Positions 1-7,491 of a DNA stretch of 64,000 nucleotides are shown one piece after another. The notes beneath the pieces are model-generated. The model saw only the letters and a program-made list of their open reading frames with translations, was not told the DNA's origin and did no database searches. Position 1 is the stretch's first letter. Each line of letters starts with the position of its first letter. Origin of the DNA: Alkalicoccus saliphilus (lineage in GTDB: Bacteria; Bacillota; Bacilli; Bacillales; Salisediminibacteriaceae). Both the position numbers and the translations under genes were made by a program. The DNA is taken from contig NZ_PZJJ01000007.1 of NCBI RefSeq assembly GCF_003044065.1, positions 1-64,000 of the forward strand, read 5' to 3'.

Positions 1-260
1 TTCTCCTCTGCCAAGTCCCGCCGGGCTTTTTCCGACATTTCCAGCTGGCGCTTGTATTCGGTGGCCGTGTACAGGCTGTCCTGCCGGCTTTTTTCCGTTT
101 CGTTCTGTTCGTCCTTATAGGCTTTGACCCAGCGCATCAGGGAACTGTAGGAAATGCCGAGTTCCCGTTCCAGGTCCGCGGGACGGCGCCCATCCTCCAC
201 CACCAGCTTCGCGACATATCGCCGGAATCTTCTGTCGTAATGTTTTTTCTCCTTCTCCAT
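1..260 (-). CDS. IS3-family transposase OrfA-like protein, partial (runs off the window)
   Basis: The reverse strand reads from an ATG at 260 through the window edge without a stop (about 86 codons visible). The N-terminus starts MEKEKKHYDRRFRRYVAK, followed by a helix-turn-helix (DLERELGISYSSLMRWVKAY) and then a charged, probably coiled-coil segment. This order (HTH, then leucine-zipper-like helix) is that of OrfA of IS3-type elements, which binds the element ends and is joined to the OrfB integrase by frameshifting. A purine-rich GGAGGAGGAGAAGG ribosome site precedes the ATG. OrfB would lie to the left, outside the window. Start and family are well supported; the IS subgroup is not determined. 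Confidence 0.8.
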   Translation of the reverse strand, partial: MEKEKKHYDRRFRRYVAKLVVEDGRRPADLERELGISYSSLMRWVKAYKDEQNETEKSRQDSLYTATEYKRQLEMSEKARRDLAEE

Positions 261-390
261 TTCCTTCTCCTCCTCCGGTTGCTTTCGTTAGCTGTATTCT
301 ATCACTTTGGCGTGTCTACTTTTTATACTAACTTCATATTCCGCAGAAAGTTGGCAGAATCGCGCGGCTCCCGATCCCGTAGTTTCACTC
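261..390. mobile_element. Probable right-hand end of the IS3-type element
   Basis: No gene is seen between the orfA start and the next terminator. Read on the minus strand, the stretch at about 310-340 contains GTTAGTATAAAAAGTAGACA, placed where the terminal inverted repeat of an IS3-type element should be, about 50-70 bp before orfA. The other terminus and any target duplication are outside the window, so the exact boundary is inference. Confidence 0.4.
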
Positions 391-434
391 AAAAAGGCTG
401 ATCCGGTGCAATAACTAACCGGATCAGCCTTTTT
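391..434. terminator. Bidirectional rho-independent terminator
   Basis: Perfect 17-bp stem: AAAAAGGCTGATCCGGT at 391-407 pairs with ACCGGATCAGCCTTTTT at 418-434 with a 10-nt loop. Runs of A and T on the two sides make it usable from both directions; it serves the aldehyde dehydrogenase gene that ends at 481 on the minus strand. Confidence 0.9.
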
Positions 435-480
435 GAATTTGAGGTAGGAAGCGGATTTTCTCTTCCGCTTTTTTCATGCG

Positions 481-1929
481 TTAAAATGGGTAGCTTCGTC
501 TGCCGTTTTGAACGGAGATCCATTTTTCCGTCGTGAATTTGTCGAGTGCCCATTCACCTCCGAAACGTCCGAGCCCGGACTGCTTTTCACCGCCGAAAGC
601 GGCGTGGGCTTCGTCGTTTACGGGCTGGTCGTTTACGTGAATCATTCCGGTATCCACCTTTTTAGCAAATTCCACGGCGCGGTGAATGTCCCGGGAGTGC
701 ACAGCACCACTCAAACCGTAAGGTGTACTGTCAGCGAGTTCGACCGCTTCTTCCTCTGTACGGAAAGTGAGAACGGAAACGACCGGTCCGAACATTTCTT
801 TTGCCGCTGCCGGCATATCCCGTGTCACGTTCGTTAAAATTGTCGGTTCCATTACGGCTCCGTCAGATCCGCCTCCGTAATGAAGTTCAGCACCTTCTTC
901 CACGGTGGCCTGAATTTCCTTTTTCAGCCGCTCCGTCTCTTCCTCACGGATAAGCGGTCCGATTACTGTCTCTTTTTTAGAAGGGTCTCCGGTTTTCAGG
1001 CGGGCAGTTTTCTCGGTGAACAGCCGGAGGAATTCGTCGTGCACATCTTCATGCACGAGCAGACGATTTGCGCTCATACATATCTGGCCCTGATGAAGAA
1101 ACTTTCCAAACGCGGCGGCATCGGCAGCCTGCTCCAGATCGGCGTCCTCAAGAACAACAACAGCGTTATTACCTCCGAGTTCGAGAGCCGTATCTTTTAT
1201 CTGCGAACCGGCGAGACTTGCGATATGGGAGCCGACTTCCGTTGACCCGGTAAAAGATATAACACCGGGAACAGGATGTTCGACAAACGCATCCCCGATT
1301 TCCGAGCCGCGACCTGCCGTTACGTTAAGAACGCCTGCCGGAGCTCCGGCTTCCCGGAAAATATCCGCAATGAGCGTGCCGGCCGTCACGATCGTATCCG
1401 ATGCAGGCTTCAAAACGACCGTGTTGCCGGAAGCAATGGCCGGGGCGACGGAACGAAGCGACAGATGGAAAGGGAAATTCCACGGACCGATTACTCCGAT
1501 GACGCCTTTTGGAGACTTATAAATACGATTTTCCTTTCCGGGAGTATCGGAATCGAGAATCCGGCCCTGCATCCGGTAAGGAAAAGAAGCAGACTCTTTC
1601 ACAATACCAAGGGCGGCGCCGAATTCAATTTCTGCTTTAACGAGTGTACTTCCGGACTCTTTCACGAGCCAGTCTATAATTTCTTCTTTTCTCTTTTCCA
1701 TGACGTGTGCCACGTTTTCTAGAAGCTCCCTCTTTTCCGAGGGGAGGGTCTTCTGCCAGCTGTTAAAGGCTTCTTCAGCTGAGCGGAAAGCTTTATCCAA
1801 ATCTTCTGCCGAAGCAGAAGACATGGTAAATAATGTTTCTCCGGTGTAGGGATTCAGATTTTCCAGTGACTTACTGCTGGAGCCGTCCACCCATTCTCCA
1901 TTAATAAACTGCTTAGCATATGTGGTCAT
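481..1929 (-). CDS. NAD(P)-dependent aldehyde dehydrogenase (aromatic/vanillin-type)
   Basis: 482-residue soluble aldehyde dehydrogenase that would oxidise an aldehyde to the acid with NAD(P)+. The cofactor-binding GPWNFPFHL segment, the general-base Glu250 in ELGGNN and the nucleophile Cys284 in GQICMSANR are present; the 34-residue spacing of Glu and Cys is the family norm. It resembles the Bacillus YfmT-type (vanillin/benzaldehyde) group, but substrate cannot be told from sequence. The reading frame is open further upstream to 2112, but the ATG at 1929 is preceded by AGGAGGTACCTCT and starts with a normal ALDH N-terminus, so I chose it. It is transcribed divergently from putP and ends at the terminator at 391-434. 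Confidence 0.93.
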   Translation of the reverse strand: MTTYAKQFINGEWVDGSSSKSLENLNPYTGETLFTMSSASAEDLDKAFRSAEEAFNSWQKTLPSEKRELLENVAHVMEKRKEEIIDWLVKESGSTLVKAEIEFGAALGIVKESASFPYRMQGRILDSDTPGKENRIYKSPKGVIGVIGPWNFPFHLSLRSVAPAIASGNTVVLKPASDTIVTAGTLIADIFREAGAPAGVLNVTAGRGSEIGDAFVEHPVPGVISFTGSTEVGSHIASLAGSQIKDTALELGGNNAVVVLEDADLEQAADAAAFGKFLHQGQICMSANRLLVHEDVHDEFLRLFTEKTARLKTGDPSKKETVIGPLIREEETERLKKEIQATVEEGAELHYGGGSDGAVMEPTILTNVTRDMPAAAKEMFGPVVSVLTFRTEEEAVELADSTPYGLSGAVHSRDIHRAVEFAKKVDTGMIHVNDQPVNDEAHAAFGGEKQSGLGRFGGEWALDKFTTEKWISVQNGRRSYPF

Positions 1930-2143
1930 AAGAGGTACCTCCTGATGTAAAGTAGTTGATGAAAACCAAATAAAAGCTTTTTGATTACTTTCTGCAGCTT
2001 CCCGTACAGCTATTCCCCCGTACCGGCGAACCGAAACTGAAGGGAAGGAAATCCGGAACGGTAATTCCTGTACAGCAAGTCTAAATGCTTTAAAAGAACC
2101 ATATATTCCCATAACTATGCGCTTTTCGTCTGTTAATCAGCTG

Positions 2144-2250
2144 TAGCAATGCTGAAACTTTCAGGCTATAATGAAGTATGCAACAAAATTATCGGAATTT
2201 TCGAGGGGAGGACCGTAGACGGAGAGTCTATTTTATGCTAAGGGGGAATT
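2144..2250 (+). promoter_or_regulatory. Candidate promoter and RBS of putP
   Basis: A TATAAT hexamer lies at 2167-2172 with only a weak -35 match about 17 bp upstream (around 2144-2149). A ribosome site AAGGGGGAATT lies just before the ATG at 2254. The promoter is a pattern match only. Confidence 0.35.
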
Positions 2251-2253
2251 AAC

Positions 2254-3735
2254 ATGTTTGTAGAAGATACGACGCCGATTATTATTACGTTTATTGTCTA
2301 TCTTTTAGGTATGCTGACGCTTGGTCTTATCGCATACAAAATGACATCAAACTTATCGGACTACGTACTTGGGGGCAGACGTCTCGGTGCCGGAGTTGCT
2401 GCACTATCTGCCGGTGCTTCGGACATGAGCAGCTGGCTTCTGCTCGGACTTCCGGGAGCGCTGTACGCTTCCGGTCTGGTAGAGGCATGGATTGCGATTG
2501 GGCTTGCAGTCGGTGCTGTCATTAACTGGCTGCTCGTCGCCGGACGGCTTCGTTCCTATACAGAGGTGGCGAACGATTCCATTACACTTCCGGACTTTTT
2601 TGAAAACAGATTTAACGATAAGTCACGGTCGCTCAGAATTGTTTCAGCCGTACTAATCTTAATTTTCTTTACGTTCTATACCTCTTCGGGTCTTGTCGGC
2701 GGCGCGATCCTGTTTGAGAGCTCGTTTGGGCTGGATCAGCAGACAGCGCTCTGGATCGGTGCCATTGTCATTATTTCCTATACGTTCCTCGGCGGGTTTC
2801 TTGCCGTAAGCTGGACAGACTTTGTGCAGGGGATTCTTATGTTCCTGGCACTTATCATTATTCCTATCGTCGCAATTTTTGACTTTGGGGGTGTCGGTCC
2901 GACTTTCGATACGATCCGCAGTATTGATCCGAACAACTTAAGTCTGTTCGGCGGTGTAGGAATTATCGGGATCATCTCCCTTCTCGGTTGGGGGCTTGGG
3001 TATTTCGGTCAGCCGCACATTATCGTTCGTTTTATGGCGATCCGTTCCATGAAGGAGCTGCCTAAAGCGCAGACGATCGGTATTACGTGGGTGATTCTAT
3101 CGATGACAGGGGCGGTATTTACCGGTCTCGTCGGTATTGCCTACTTTGCCGATCAGCCGCTGGATAATCCGGAAACCGTCTTTCTTTCCTTTACTCAGGT
3201 ACTCTTTCATCCAGTCGTAGCCGGGGTGCTTCTGGCAGCGGTACTTGCAGCAATTATGAGTACTGTTGACTCCCAGCTTCTCGTATCATCTTCTGCGCTG
3301 GCGGAAGACTTTTACAAAGGATTCCTTCGTAAAAATGCGTCTCAGAAGGAACTGGTCATGGTCGGCCGGTTCGGGGTTCTTGCTGTAGCAGGTGTTGCGC
3401 TGATCCTTGCCCAGGATCCGGACAGTACAGTGCTTGAACTTGTAAGTTACGCCTGGGCCGGTCTCGGGGCTACATTCGGTCCGCTGATTCTATTCTCGCT
3501 TTTCTGGAAGCGGATGACGAGAAACGGGGCGCTCGCCGGAATGATTTCCGGTGGTGCTACAGTGCTTATCTGGGTGCAGATCCAGGCAGGCGGCTTGTTT
3601 GATCTTTATGAACTCGTACCTGGCTTTATCATCTCCTCACTGATGATTATTCTCTTCAGTTATATCGGACCTGCTCCGACGAAGGCAATGGAAGATGATT
3701 TTGAAAAAGCCCGGGCAATGAACAAAGGAATGTAA
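2254..3735 (+). CDS. putP: Sodium/proline symporter
   Basis: 493-residue member of the sodium:solute symporter family (SSS), close to the usual PutP length of about 490-500. The sequence is almost entirely hydrophobic segments, about 13 predicted membrane spans. The N-terminal region carries GGRRLGAGVAALSAGASDMS followed by SWLLLGLPG, the PutP signature around the Na+ and proline sites, and the mid part has GFLAVSWTDFVQG. It imports L-proline with Na+, used as nutrient or osmoprotectant in Bacillaceae, which fits a salt-adapted host. It is monocistronic, with a strong terminator at 3749-3782. The neighbouring aldehyde dehydrogenase is divergent and is not the PutA/P5C type, so a shared proline catabolic role is not implied. 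Confidence 0.95.
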   Translation: MFVEDTTPIIITFIVYLLGMLTLGLIAYKMTSNLSDYVLGGRRLGAGVAALSAGASDMSSWLLLGLPGALYASGLVEAWIAIGLAVGAVINWLLVAGRLRSYTEVANDSITLPDFFENRFNDKSRSLRIVSAVLILIFFTFYTSSGLVGGAILFESSFGLDQQTALWIGAIVIISYTFLGGFLAVSWTDFVQGILMFLALIIIPIVAIFDFGGVGPTFDTIRSIDPNNLSLFGGVGIIGIISLLGWGLGYFGQPHIIVRFMAIRSMKELPKAQTIGITWVILSMTGAVFTGLVGIAYFADQPLDNPETVFLSFTQVLFHPVVAGVLLAAVLAAIMSTVDSQLLVSSSALAEDFYKGFLRKNASQKELVMVGRFGVLAVAGVALILAQDPDSTVLELVSYAWAGLGATFGPLILFSLFWKRMTRNGALAGMISGGATVLIWVQIQAGGLFDLYELVPGFIISSLMIILFSYIGPAPTKAMEDDFEKARAMNKGM

Positions 3736-3748
3736 CAGCTTACTGATT

Positions 3749-3782
3749 CCCCCATGACTAAAAACGTCATGGGGGAATTTTT
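3749..3782 (+). terminator. Rho-independent terminator of putP
   Basis: 10-bp stem CCCCCATGAC (3749-3758) / GTCATGGGGG (3766-3775) followed by AATTTTT. Confidence 0.9.
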
Positions 3783-4070
3783 CACCGCCCCGGCATCCGA
3801 CTTTATTTAAGGCAGGCAAAAAGAAGGGATTCTGTTTCTTTTCCCGAAAGCTACCTTGAAAATAATAAATGAACGTCTGCTTTCGTTTCTATGGAGAGGC
3901 TTTCCAAGGGGCCCGGCCTTCATCGCTCTGGAGTCCCTCCATGTCCACTACAGCTTCCGGTAAAAAAGACCAGGCACAAACAGGCTTCGTTCCACCTGTT
4001 GGGATAGAAGGTACTCTTACTGGAAAAGGACCTTTTTCATTCCTCATGGTGCAGCGATTTTGCACGCTCC
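3783..4070. other. Intergenic stretch with no recognised content
   Basis: About 290 bp between the putP terminator and the repeat at 4071. Short open frames exist here but none has a ribosome site together with protein-like composition. Nothing is supported. Confidence 0.5.
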
Positions 4071-4362
4071 GTTAAAGCTCCGGGTTGTATTTGAAGGTTG
4101 CCTGCGGCTCTTTACACCTGCCGCGGAGAAAGCATGCGGATGTCATTCCGCAGGTGTTTCTTCCCGGGCATCGTTTTACGGTAGAAAGAACAGTGTTTTT
4201 GAAAAGTAGAACTTTTCTTTTTCTATGAAAAAACGAAGTGGAAACCGGCTCGCGGAAGAAGGAGATTGAAAGATCCCGCAGGGCGTAAGCAAACCCGAAA
4301 ATCTCCTCCACGGCAGGCCGGTTGGAAGCGAAATGTTTCTCCAGTCGTCAGCGAACTTTAAT
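4071..4362. repeat. MITE-like dispersed repeat, family B, copy 1
   Basis: About 290 bp that reappears, diverged, at 35302-35555. Ends are short inverted repeats: GTTAAAGCTC at the left and GAACTTTAAT at the right. A shared internal block contains AGATTGAAAGATCCCGCAGG, then AATCTCCTCCACGGCAGG and CCGGTTGGAAGCGAA. GGAGATT and AATCTCC can pair as a stem. It has no credible coding frame. It lies just 3' of putP, before the amidohydrolase operon. Confidence 0.7.
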
Positions 4363-4416
4363 ATAGCTTTCCCAAAAATAAAGTAAGAGTATTAGGAAGA
4401 AAGGAGTACGGTGAAT

Positions 4417-5718
4417 ATGAAAGACTTCTCACTTGAGTTTTACGAACAGCTCGTGGAAGGTTACGATTCGGTACTTGACCGGGATGGAATCAGCGGGGAA
4501 CGCACAGCCCACCGGCTCGCGGCCCTCTGTGCAATAGGTCTGACAGATCAGCAGGGGTCCCACAGGCTGGCGTTTTCCAAAGAGGAAAAAGAAGCAAAGC
4601 TGCTCGTCCAGTACTGGATGGAAAAAGCCGGCATGATCGTCCGTACGGACGGAGCAGGAAACGTGATCGGAAGGATTGAAGGGACAGCTTCTGAAAAAAC
4701 CGTTCTCTGCGGTTCCCACGTAGATACCGTGCCAAATGGCGGGCATTTTGACGGTGCGCTCGGAGTCATTGCAGCGATTGAAGTGGCAGAAGCTTGGCAG
4801 GAAGCAGGGTACGTTCCTGAAAAAAGTTATGAAGCAATTGTTTTCTCCGATGAAGAGGGGGCAAGATTTCATGGGGGAATGACTGGGAGTAAAGCATTTA
4901 TGGGAGAGCTGGAAGAAGAAAAAGAAACGAAACGTATAGATATTTACGGAAAAAGCTTCGAGGAAGTAATGAAAGAAAACGGGCTTACGATGGAATCGGT
5001 CGTGTCGGCCGGGGCGGACCTCAGCCGTTATGATTCCTACATGGAAGTACATATCGAACAGGGGAAAGAGCTGGAAAAATTAAATCAATCCACCGGAATC
5101 GTCACCGGCATTGCAGGGCCTGCCTGGCTGAAGCTCCGATTTAAAGGAGAAGCAGGACATGCCGGTAATACACCGATGAATGACAGAAAAGATGCGCTGG
5201 CAGCAGCCGGAGCCTTTGTGTCGTCTTTGACCCAGCTTCCTGCTAAAGCCTCGTCCACTGCTGTAGCAACGGTCGGAGAACTGAATGTTTTCCCTAACGG
5301 TGTCAATGTTATTCCGGGGGAAGTAACGTGTACGGTCGACGTGCGTGATATTCAGGTGAAGACGAGGGAGAAGCTTCTGAAGAAAATTACATCGCTGCTT
5401 GAAGAAATTGAAAAAAGCTGGGGTGTCTCCATAGAAAAAGAAGTAAGTATGAAAATCGATCCGGTCCCGGCGGATAAAGATCTTCAGAAAACCGCCGCGG
5501 AGATTCTCGGTGCAGAAGCGGTCTACCTTCCGAGCGGTGCGGCTCACGATGCGATGATTATCGGCAGGTATCTTCCGATGGCAATGCTCTTTACGAAAAG
5601 CAGGGATGGAATCAGCCATAACCCGAAGGAATGGTCCGCATTAAAAGACTGTATGAATACGATTCACGTACTGAAGAAAATGATCGAAAAAAGGTGCTCT
5701 GTTACTGAACAGAGATAA
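4417..5718 (+). CDS. M20-family amidohydrolase (N-carbamoyl-L-amino acid hydrolase / allantoate amidohydrolase type)
   Basis: 433-residue metallo-amidohydrolase of the Zn-dependent hydantoinase/carbamoylase group, which cleaves an N-carbamoyl or ureido bond to release ammonia and CO2 from compounds such as N-carbamoyl amino acids or allantoate. Metal-site motifs are visible: GSHVDTVPNGGHFDGALG, FSDEEGARF and MEVHIEQGKELE, and a dimerisation-domain segment GEAGHAGNTPM. A GTG at 4411 is in frame, but AAGGAG at 4401-4406 is 10 nt from the ATG at 4417 and only 4 nt from the GTG, so I prefer the ATG. It is the first gene of a three-gene unit with two membrane proteins (gap of 11 bp to the next gene), suggesting that its substrate or product is transported by them. 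Exact substrate unknown. Confidence 0.88.
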   Translation: MKDFSLEFYEQLVEGYDSVLDRDGISGERTAHRLAALCAIGLTDQQGSHRLAFSKEEKEAKLLVQYWMEKAGMIVRTDGAGNVIGRIEGTASEKTVLCGSHVDTVPNGGHFDGALGVIAAIEVAEAWQEAGYVPEKSYEAIVFSDEEGARFHGGMTGSKAFMGELEEEKETKRIDIYGKSFEEVMKENGLTMESVVSAGADLSRYDSYMEVHIEQGKELEKLNQSTGIVTGIAGPAWLKLRFKGEAGHAGNTPMNDRKDALAAAGAFVSSLTQLPAKASSTAVATVGELNVFPNGVNVIPGEVTCTVDVRDIQVKTREKLLKKITSLLEEIEKSWGVSIEKEVSMKIDPVPADKDLQKTAAEILGAEAVYLPSGAAHDAMIIGRYLPMAMLFTKSRDGISHNPKEWSALKDCMNTIHVLKKMIEKRCSVTEQR

Positions 5719-5729
5719 AGGAGGAGAAT

Positions 5730-6533
5730 ATGGCAGCGGATAAGGCGTATGGACTCTGGAAGGACTGGAAACTTCACGTTGTAGTACTTGGAATTGTTAT
5801 TATCGCAGAGAGCATCGGCCAGTTCAGTTTTACGATTGGACCGGGTGTGGTGCTTCTGCTGCCGATGCTTTACGCGATCATCATTGGACTGATTGTTTTC
5901 TTCACACCATTTATTTCAGAAAAACAGGCAAAAAATGCCGAGCCGCTGATCGTTCTCGGGGTGGCACTGCTGCTCGCAAAAATCGGGGTAATTATCGGAC
6001 CGTCTCTTCCGGAAATTATTGCAGCCGGACCGGCTCTTCTGCTGCAGGAATTCGGAAATCTCGGCACGATTTTCCTCGCGCTCCCTATTGCGATTATGCT
6101 TGGACTGAGAAGAGAAGCGATTGGAATGACGCACTCTGTCGCGCGGGAGCCGAATGTCGGACTGATCATGGATAAATTCGGGATGAATTCCCCCGAAGGA
6201 CGGGGCGTTATGGCCGTCTATATTTTCGGTACGGTATTCGGTGCGGTGTTTATGGGGCTGATTGCAGGCTTTTTAGCAACACTGACGCCGCTTTCTCCAC
6301 TGTCTTTTGCCATGGCTTCAGGCATTGGAAGCGGCAGCATGATGGCAGCGGCAAGCGGATCACTTGTCGGCTCCTTCCCGGAAATGGAAGATTCGATCGT
6401 AGCATTTGCCGGGGCGAGTAACCTGCTTTCTCTCTCAACGGGCCTGTACTTAAGTATCTTTGTCGGGCTGCCTCTTACCGAGAAACTGTACGCGTTTATG
6501 ATGAGACGGAAGGAGCGGAAAAACAATGCTTAA
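5730..6533 (+). CDS. DUF3100-type integral membrane protein, putative transporter subunit
   Basis: 267 residues, nearly all hydrophobic, with about 7-8 predicted membrane helices. It matches what I know of DUF3100 membrane proteins: motifs LGLRREAIGMTHSVAREPN in the middle and a Gly/Ser/Ala-rich GIGSGSMMAAASGSLVGSF in the C-terminal half, the kind of small-residue helix found in anion or amino-acid carriers. It lies 11 bp after the M20 amidohydrolase and overlaps the next membrane gene by 8 bp, with a ribosome site AAAGGAGG before its ATG. The tight coupling suggests a two-subunit carrier for the hydrolase substrate or product. Function is not known and the transport role is inference. Confidence 0.75.
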   Translation: MAADKAYGLWKDWKLHVVVLGIVIIAESIGQFSFTIGPGVVLLLPMLYAIIIGLIVFFTPFISEKQAKNAEPLIVLGVALLLAKIGVIIGPSLPEIIAAGPALLLQEFGNLGTIFLALPIAIMLGLRREAIGMTHSVAREPNVGLIMDKFGMNSPEGRGVMAVYIFGTVFGAVFMGLIAGFLATLTPLSPLSFAMASGIGSGSMMAAASGSLVGSFPEMEDSIVAFAGASNLLSLSTGLYLSIFVGLPLTEKLYAFMMRRKERKNNA

Positions 6534-6978
6534 AAATATTCAGGAATGGACACTGCTGCTTTGTATTTTTGGAATATCCGCTCTGTTCGGCAACTGGCTC
6601 GGCTACGAGATAGCCCCCTTGTCTGCTGTACCGGGGATGATCGTGCTGATTCTTATCTGTCTCGCAGGATTTATTTTGAGTGATTTAATTCCGATTCAGT
6701 TTCCGAGTGTTGCCTATATTGCGATTATCGGCATTCTCGTTTCCATGCCATGGACCCCGGGGGCAGAGTATATTGTTACGTGGACAAATGAAGTGGAGCT
6801 TCTTGCATTAACGACACCGATTCTTGCCTATGCCGGAATTTCCATCGGCAGATCATGGGCCGATTTTGCAAAACTCGGCTGGCGGACACTTATCGTAGCG
6901 AGCCTCGTCCTTCTCGGGACGTTTATCGGATCCGCGCTTATAGCGGAAGTCGTACTGCGTTTTCAGGGCATCATTTAA
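6526..6978 (+). CDS. Small membrane protein, probable partner of the DUF3100 protein
   Basis: 150 residues with about four to five hydrophobic segments and a conserved-looking SVPGMI-like Gly-poor N-terminal half followed by FPSVAYIAIIGILVSMPW and a middle loop ending TTPILAYAGISIGRSW. The start overlaps the DUF3100 stop by 8 bp, which implies translational coupling and probable joint assembly. The size and layout recall split carriers in which a small and a larger membrane subunit act together, but no named family is recognised with certainty. A weak G/C-rich hairpin and T-run at about 7013-7070 may end the operon. Confidence 0.65.
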   Translation: MLKNIQEWTLLLCIFGISALFGNWLGYEIAPLSAVPGMIVLILICLAGFILSDLIPIQFPSVAYIAIIGILVSMPWTPGAEYIVTWTNEVELLALTTPILAYAGISIGRSWADFAKLGWRTLIVASLVLLGTFIGSALIAEVVLRFQGII

Positions 6979-7388
6979 ATTTTTTCGAAGAAATCCAGCG
7001 TAAGTATTTTTGAGGGCTGCAGCTTTGAAACACTCCGCTTTAAGAGGGGGCAGCTCTTTTTTATTTTTTCACCCGGATCAATCTCATAATAGAACTTTTT
7101 AAAACAAACGATTGAGCCGGATAATTTATGCCCCCCGGCAAATACCCGTTATGCGTTTTCCATGTTGTTCAGCATGCACTAACGGAATGAGCTTTTGATA
7201 TCAAACAGAGTATGAAGGCAGAACAGGCCCGGATCCGGTGACAGCGGTGCTGAATCGCTGACATCATTACTATGCACAGCTTTTCTCCGGATCGCTCATG
7301 CAATGACAAAATAGTAAGAAAAAATTGATTATTAATGAGGCTTTCTGGTAATATGTTTGTTATTAAGCGCCGGTTCATCGTATGGCCT
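6979..7388. other. Intergenic region before ppc
   Basis: About 400 bp with no credible gene. A degenerate terminator-like sequence (GAGGGCTGC ... GGCAGCTC then TTTTTTATTTTTT) is present at about 7013-7070. The remainder shows nothing I can name. Confidence 0.45.
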
Positions 7389-7390
7389 GG

Positions 7391-7430
7391 GTGGGACAGT
7401 TTATGTCACCTAGGACACAAGTTGTCCCAC
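7391..7430. promoter_or_regulatory. Nested palindrome upstream of ppc
   Basis: GTGGGACA at 7391-7398 is the exact reverse complement of TGTCCCAC at 7423-7430, and inside it TGTC (7404-7407) and GACA (7413-7416) form a second inverted pair around CCTAG. It ends 61 bp before the ppc start, a position suited to an operator or a leader hairpin. Role is unknown. Confidence 0.45.
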
Positions 7431-7491
7431 TTTGCTTTGGACAGTGCCATCAGGCGCAGGTTGAATTAATGTTTACAGGAGGGATCTTTTT

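Noticed and set aside
1930-2112. N-terminal extension of the aldehyde dehydrogenase
   Set aside because: The ATG at 1929 has a strong AGGAGG site and a normal family start; the upstream part has neither.
4429-5052. Long minus-strand frame opposite the M20 amidohydrolase
   Set aside because: Shadow of the real gene, whose metal-binding motifs are intact on the plus strand; the antisense product is Phe/Cys-rich and unlike any protein.
2144-7490. Riboswitch or T-box upstream of putP, the amidohydrolase or ppc
   Set aside because: I looked for T-box, lysine, SAM, glycine and M-box type conserved segments and found none.
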